Positions 61,610 through 64,000 of a stretch of DNA of 64,000 nt are shown piece by piece. Origin of the DNA: Thiocapsa roseopersicina (lineage in GTDB: Bacteria; Pseudomonadota; Gammaproteobacteria; Chromatiales; Chromatiaceae); contig NZ_FNNZ01000009.1 in NCBI RefSeq assembly GCF_900106925.1, positions 62,001 to 126,000 on the forward strand, given 5' to 3'. A model generated the notes under the pieces. That model was not told the origin of the DNA. It did no database searches and worked only from the letters and a program-made list of their open reading frames with translations. The translations under genes were made by a program, and so were the position numbers. Numbering within the stretch: the first letter of the stretch is position 1; each line of letters starts with the position of its first letter.

Positions 61610-62645
61610 AGAGCATCACGTCGGCAACGACCGCAGCCCAATCGGCGAAGGCCGGCACCTCGAAGAGGCTGTTGCCGACCGCACGGTGCAGATCGGACAC
61701 CAGCATGACACCCATCTCGCGCTGCGGAAAACGACCCGCGTAGGCGAGGATGTTGCCGATGACGCGGTCCTTGTCCGGCTCCCCCTGCGCGCGGATGGCA
61801 CGCCCGACCAGGGCCGCGGCGACGGCGTATTGGAGATCGATCTCGCGCGGCACAGGCACGACCTCGCCCGCGAGAATGGCATCCAGATCCGGCATCTGAT
61901 CCAGGCTGTCGACGAAGGCGGCGACCTCGATCCCCGCCGCCGGCCCGACACAGCCCTGCAAGGTGCCCTGCAGCAGCTCGGGGATGTCCTCGAACTTCTT
62001 CAGACAGCGGTGCGCGAACTCCCAGGAGCGCGGCGAGGGGAAGGCGACCGGGTTGTGCGCCGGGTCGAAATCGAACAGCAGCTCGGGGCGGAAGCGCAGA
62101 AAGCCGATGACCCGTTCGTCGATGCCCTGCGCATAGGCCCAGGCGACCCAGTCGTCCAGGTGGGTCTCGACCTCGAAGTGCGAGAAGCGGTTGGCCAGCG
62201 GCGCGGGCATGCTGTAGGTCACGCCGCGATCGCCTTGGCGATTGCCGGCCGCGAAGATCGCCCACCGGTCGGGGACGCGATACTCGCCGAGTCGCCGATC
62301 CAGGATCAGCTGATAGGCCGCCGCAGACACCGCCGGAGGCGCCGAGGTGATCTCGTCGAGAAAGAGGATCCCGGCCGACGCATGGCGCTCGGCATCCGGC
62401 AGGATGGCGGGAATCGCCCACTCCACCCGATCCCCGGCGCGGAACGGGATCCCGCGCAGATCGCTCGGCTCCATCTGCGAGAGGCGGATATCGATCATGG
62501 GCACCCGATGGCGCTCGGCGATCTGCGCGACCATTTGCGACTTTCCGACGCCCGGAGGGCCCCAGAGCATCACGGGGGTATGGTGACCTTCCGCGGTACT
62601 GGAAAACTCGCGGTCGAGGACACGGAGCAACTGGGCTGGACGCAT
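61602..62645 (-). CDS. MoxR-type AAA+ ATPase
   Basis: 347 aa. Walker A GPPGVGKS (29-36), Walker B ILFLDEIT, and the sensor AIFAAGNRQGD are visible. MoxR ATPases act as chaperones with a VWA partner encoded next door, here by an overlapping gene. It lies first in this two-gene unit. No specific substrate operon adjoins. Confidence 0.9.
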   Translation of the reverse strand: MRPAQLLRVLDREFSSTAEGHHTPVMLWGPPGVGKSQMVAQIAERHRVPMIDIRLSQMEPSDLRGIPFRAGDRVEWAIPAILPDAERHASAGILFLDEITSAPPAVSAAAYQLILDRRLGEYRVPDRWAIFAAGNRQGDRGVTYSMPAPLANRFSHFEVETHLDDWVAWAYAQGIDERVIGFLRFRPELLFDFDPAHNPVAFPSPRSWEFAHRCLKKFEDIPELLQGTLQGCVGPAAGIEVAAFVDSLDQMPDLDAILAGEVVPVPREIDLQYAVAAALVGRAIRAQGEPDKDRVIGNILAYAGRFPQREMGVMLVSDLHRAVGNSLFEVPAFADWAAVVADVMLYE

Positions 62646-62851
62646 AGCGGGTCGTCTTCCTCTTGGGTCTGGTGCGAAGGTGCCTCATCCGCGAGGCCCG
62701 GGGCGATGGCCGCCCGAGATTGGCCGGATATGGGCGCGATATCAGGTCGTCATCGCAATTGGGTTGGCATGAGAGTGGGTTTTGGCGCTCGGCTTCACAA
62801 GTCGACACCTCGCCGGGCTACAATCCGTGCCCGGCCGGGTGCGTGATCACC

Positions 62852-62881
62852 TTGTCACACATAAGAAAAACGCTGTATTCT
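62852..62881 (+). promoter_or_regulatory. Sigma-70-like promoter for the 65-aa gene
   Basis: TTGTCA (62852-62857), an 18-base spacer, TATTCT (62876-62881). It implies a leader of about 180 bases before the ATG at 63069. The rest of the 423-base gap (62646-63068) holds nothing else I recognise. Confidence 0.55.
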
Positions 62882-63068
62882 TATAGCCCTTCTCGCCCCC
62901 TCATGACCCTGCGAGTCGTGCGGGCAAGGCTCCTTACGAGACTCGAGAGAGGACCCGAGGATCCGGGTCGACGCACCCGAATCCACGTCGCCAATAAGAT
63001 CAAGATTTCTGAAGGCGAGGCGTTCCCAAGCCGACCCTTCGTCAACGATAAGAGCCCGGAGAGCGGAC

Positions 63069-63266
63069 ATGAACCAGTTCTATTACGACGCCGTAACCAA
63101 AATGGAACAACTCGGTGTCGACGACGAGTACATCCAAGGCTGGCAGTGCGGTTTCCTCCAGAATCCGAAGCGCGAAGAGCAGCGCCTCACCGAGGCCTAC
63201 GAGGCCGGCTACGGCGACGGCGAAGAGAAGAACACCGACAATTTCGGGGACTGGGTCAAGGCCTGA
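63069..63266 (+). CDS. Small acidic conserved-looking protein (hypothetical)
   Basis: 65 aa. MNQFYYDAVTKMEQLGVDDEYIQGW in part, then GFLQNPKREEQRLTEAYEAGYGDGEEKN. It is soluble, rich in Glu, Asp and aromatic residues, with one Cys. GAGAGCGGAC precedes the ATG. It has its own promoter and a textbook terminator, which supports a well-expressed monocistronic gene. No function can be assigned. Confidence 0.75.
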   Translation: MNQFYYDAVTKMEQLGVDDEYIQGWQCGFLQNPKREEQRLTEAYEAGYGDGEEKNTDNFGDWVKA

Positions 63267-63284
63267 CCCCGATTCGGGCGAACG

Positions 63285-63310
63285 AAAAAGGCGGGGAGAC
63301 CCGCCTTTTT
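63285..63310. terminator. Bidirectional intrinsic terminator
   Basis: AAAAAGGCGGG (63285-63295), loop GAGA, CCCGCCTTTTT (63300-63310), followed by TT. The stem is perfect and A/T runs flank it on both sides, so it can stop the 65-aa gene transcript and that of the convergent permease. Confidence 0.92.
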
Positions 63311-63399
63311 TTGTGCCTGTTATTCCGAGCCTACTCGGCGACGGACAAGAGGACGCGCACCATCACGAGGTGCGAGCAGCCTCGGCGCCGAGTCGCCCC

Positions 63400-64000
63400 C
63401 TACCCCGCCTGCCGAAGCGTCTGCAAAGGCGGGCGAATCAACAACGGATAGGTCGCCAAGGTCCCGGCGATGCCGATCAAGGCCCCGGAGCCGAAGACAC
63501 CGATCAGCCAGAGCATCGGATTGAAGCTGAAGGTCAAGCCGAAGAGCTGCTCGGCCAGAAGCCAGCCGGTCAGCTCCGCGAAGATGGAGGCCAGCGCCCC
63601 CGCGAGGATGCCCGCCGCGGTGAACTCCACGGCCAGACTGGTCAGCAGCGCCCGACGTCCGGTGCCCAGTGTGCGCAGGATGCCGTGCTCGAGTCGGCGC
63701 TCCTCCAGGCTGGCTTGGATGCCTGCGTACATGACCAGGATCCCGGCCGCGAGCGTGAAGAGAAAGACATATTCCACCGCCATCACGCCGCGGTCGACCA
63801 CCTGCCGAACCTGCGTCAGCAAGGCGTCGACGTCGAGCAGGGTCAAGCTCGGGAAGCGCTTGACCAACTCCGGCATCAAGGTCTCCCGATCCTCGGGCAG
63901 ATAGAAGCTGGTGATGTAGGTCGCGGGCTCGGAGCCGAGGAGCGCGGGAGAGGAGATCACGAAGAAGTTGACGTTGAAGCTGTCCCACTGGACCTCGCGC
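63400..64000 (-). CDS. FtsX-like ABC transporter permease (5' part outside window)
   Basis: 200 C-terminal residues. The frame stays open to base 64000 (REVQWDSFNVNFFVISSPALL), so the gene begins beyond the window. Three to four membrane helices are seen, with the FtsX/MacB-type motif LEERRLEHGILRTLGTGRRALLTSLAVEF in parts and a C-terminal RPPLQTLRQAG. The PATYITSFYLP segment fits YbbP-type permeases linked to lipoprotein or thioesterase operons. Likely partner: a LolD-like ATPase upstream of this gene. Confidence 0.85.
   Translation of the reverse strand, partial: REVQWDSFNVNFFVISSPALLGSEPATYITSFYLPEDRETLMPELVKRFPSLTLLDVDALLTQVRQVVDRGVMAVEYVFLFTLAAGILVMYAGIQASLEERRLEHGILRTLGTGRRALLTSLAVEFTAAGILAGALASIFAELTGWLLAEQLFGLTFSFNPMLWLIGVFGSGALIGIAGTLATYPLLIRPPLQTLRQAG

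Noticed and set aside
1-64000. Search for tRNA, rRNA, CRISPR arrays, prophage or transposase genes
   Set aside because: No cloverleaf, rRNA signature, regularly spaced repeats or transposase motifs were recognised on either strand; a tRNAscan-SE and Infernal run would settle the RNA part.

Overview
The window reads as a GC-rich (roughly two-thirds G+C) gammaproteobacterial chromosome, most likely a purple sulfur bacterium of the Chromatiaceae. The pointers are a soxYZ pair, a DsrC/TusE-family sulfur carrier, an NAD-linked hoxFUYH hydrogenase with the long HoxF type, and typical gammaproteobacterial blocks (ftsK-lolA-rarA; suhB / trmJ-cysE-iscR). Thiocapsa or a close relative is plausible because a hydrogenase without a separate HoxE has been described there, but this genus call is an inference. 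No rRNA, tRNA, CRISPR array, prophage or transposase gene was seen.

Layout. 1-5.2 kb: DUF2721 fragment, TrpB2-type enzyme, LysM protein, lexA and nth diverging around an SOS box, two small conserved proteins. 5.3-10.1 kb (minus): ftsK, lolA, rarA. 10.2-15.9 kb (minus): hoxF-U-Y-H plus a ParA/MinD-like ATPase. 16-22 kb: Uma2-like nuclease, YchJ, an Hsp20 gene with a ROSE-like RNA thermometer, a DegQ-like protease, an atypical DsrC, malQ. 22.1-43.6 kb (plus): one long signalling cluster of thirteen genes. 43.7-51.7 kb: fasciclin protein, glycosyltransferase, GH1 glucosidase, phosphoesterase, membrane diguanylate cyclase, CarS-like protein, YbaK. 51.8-55.6 kb: suhB / trmJ, cysE, iscR and a degenerate hscB, an isc locus that has lost its core. 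55.7-64 kb: rhodanese, LpxL-like acyltransferase, soxYZ, BepA-like protease, a MoxR/VWA pair, a small conserved protein and a truncated ABC permease.

The centre of interest is the 22-43.6 kb cluster. A Wsp-like chemosensory array (MCP, CheB, CheR-TPR, CheA-REC, single REC protein, Hpt-REC-REC-GGDEF, CheW, a second CheW-like protein) runs, with many start/stop overlaps, into KaiC and KaiB and three very large PAS/GAF-GGDEF-EAL proteins. No KaiA, CheY, CheZ or flagellar gene is present. The expected output is therefore cyclic-di-GMP, with a KaiBC timer physically built into the same transcription unit.

A second theme is a family of seven 82-86 bp palindrome-ended repeats with ends T(A/G)AA(C/G)CGCG. 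At seven of their fourteen ends the first three bases of the repeat are exactly the stop codon of the adjoining gene.
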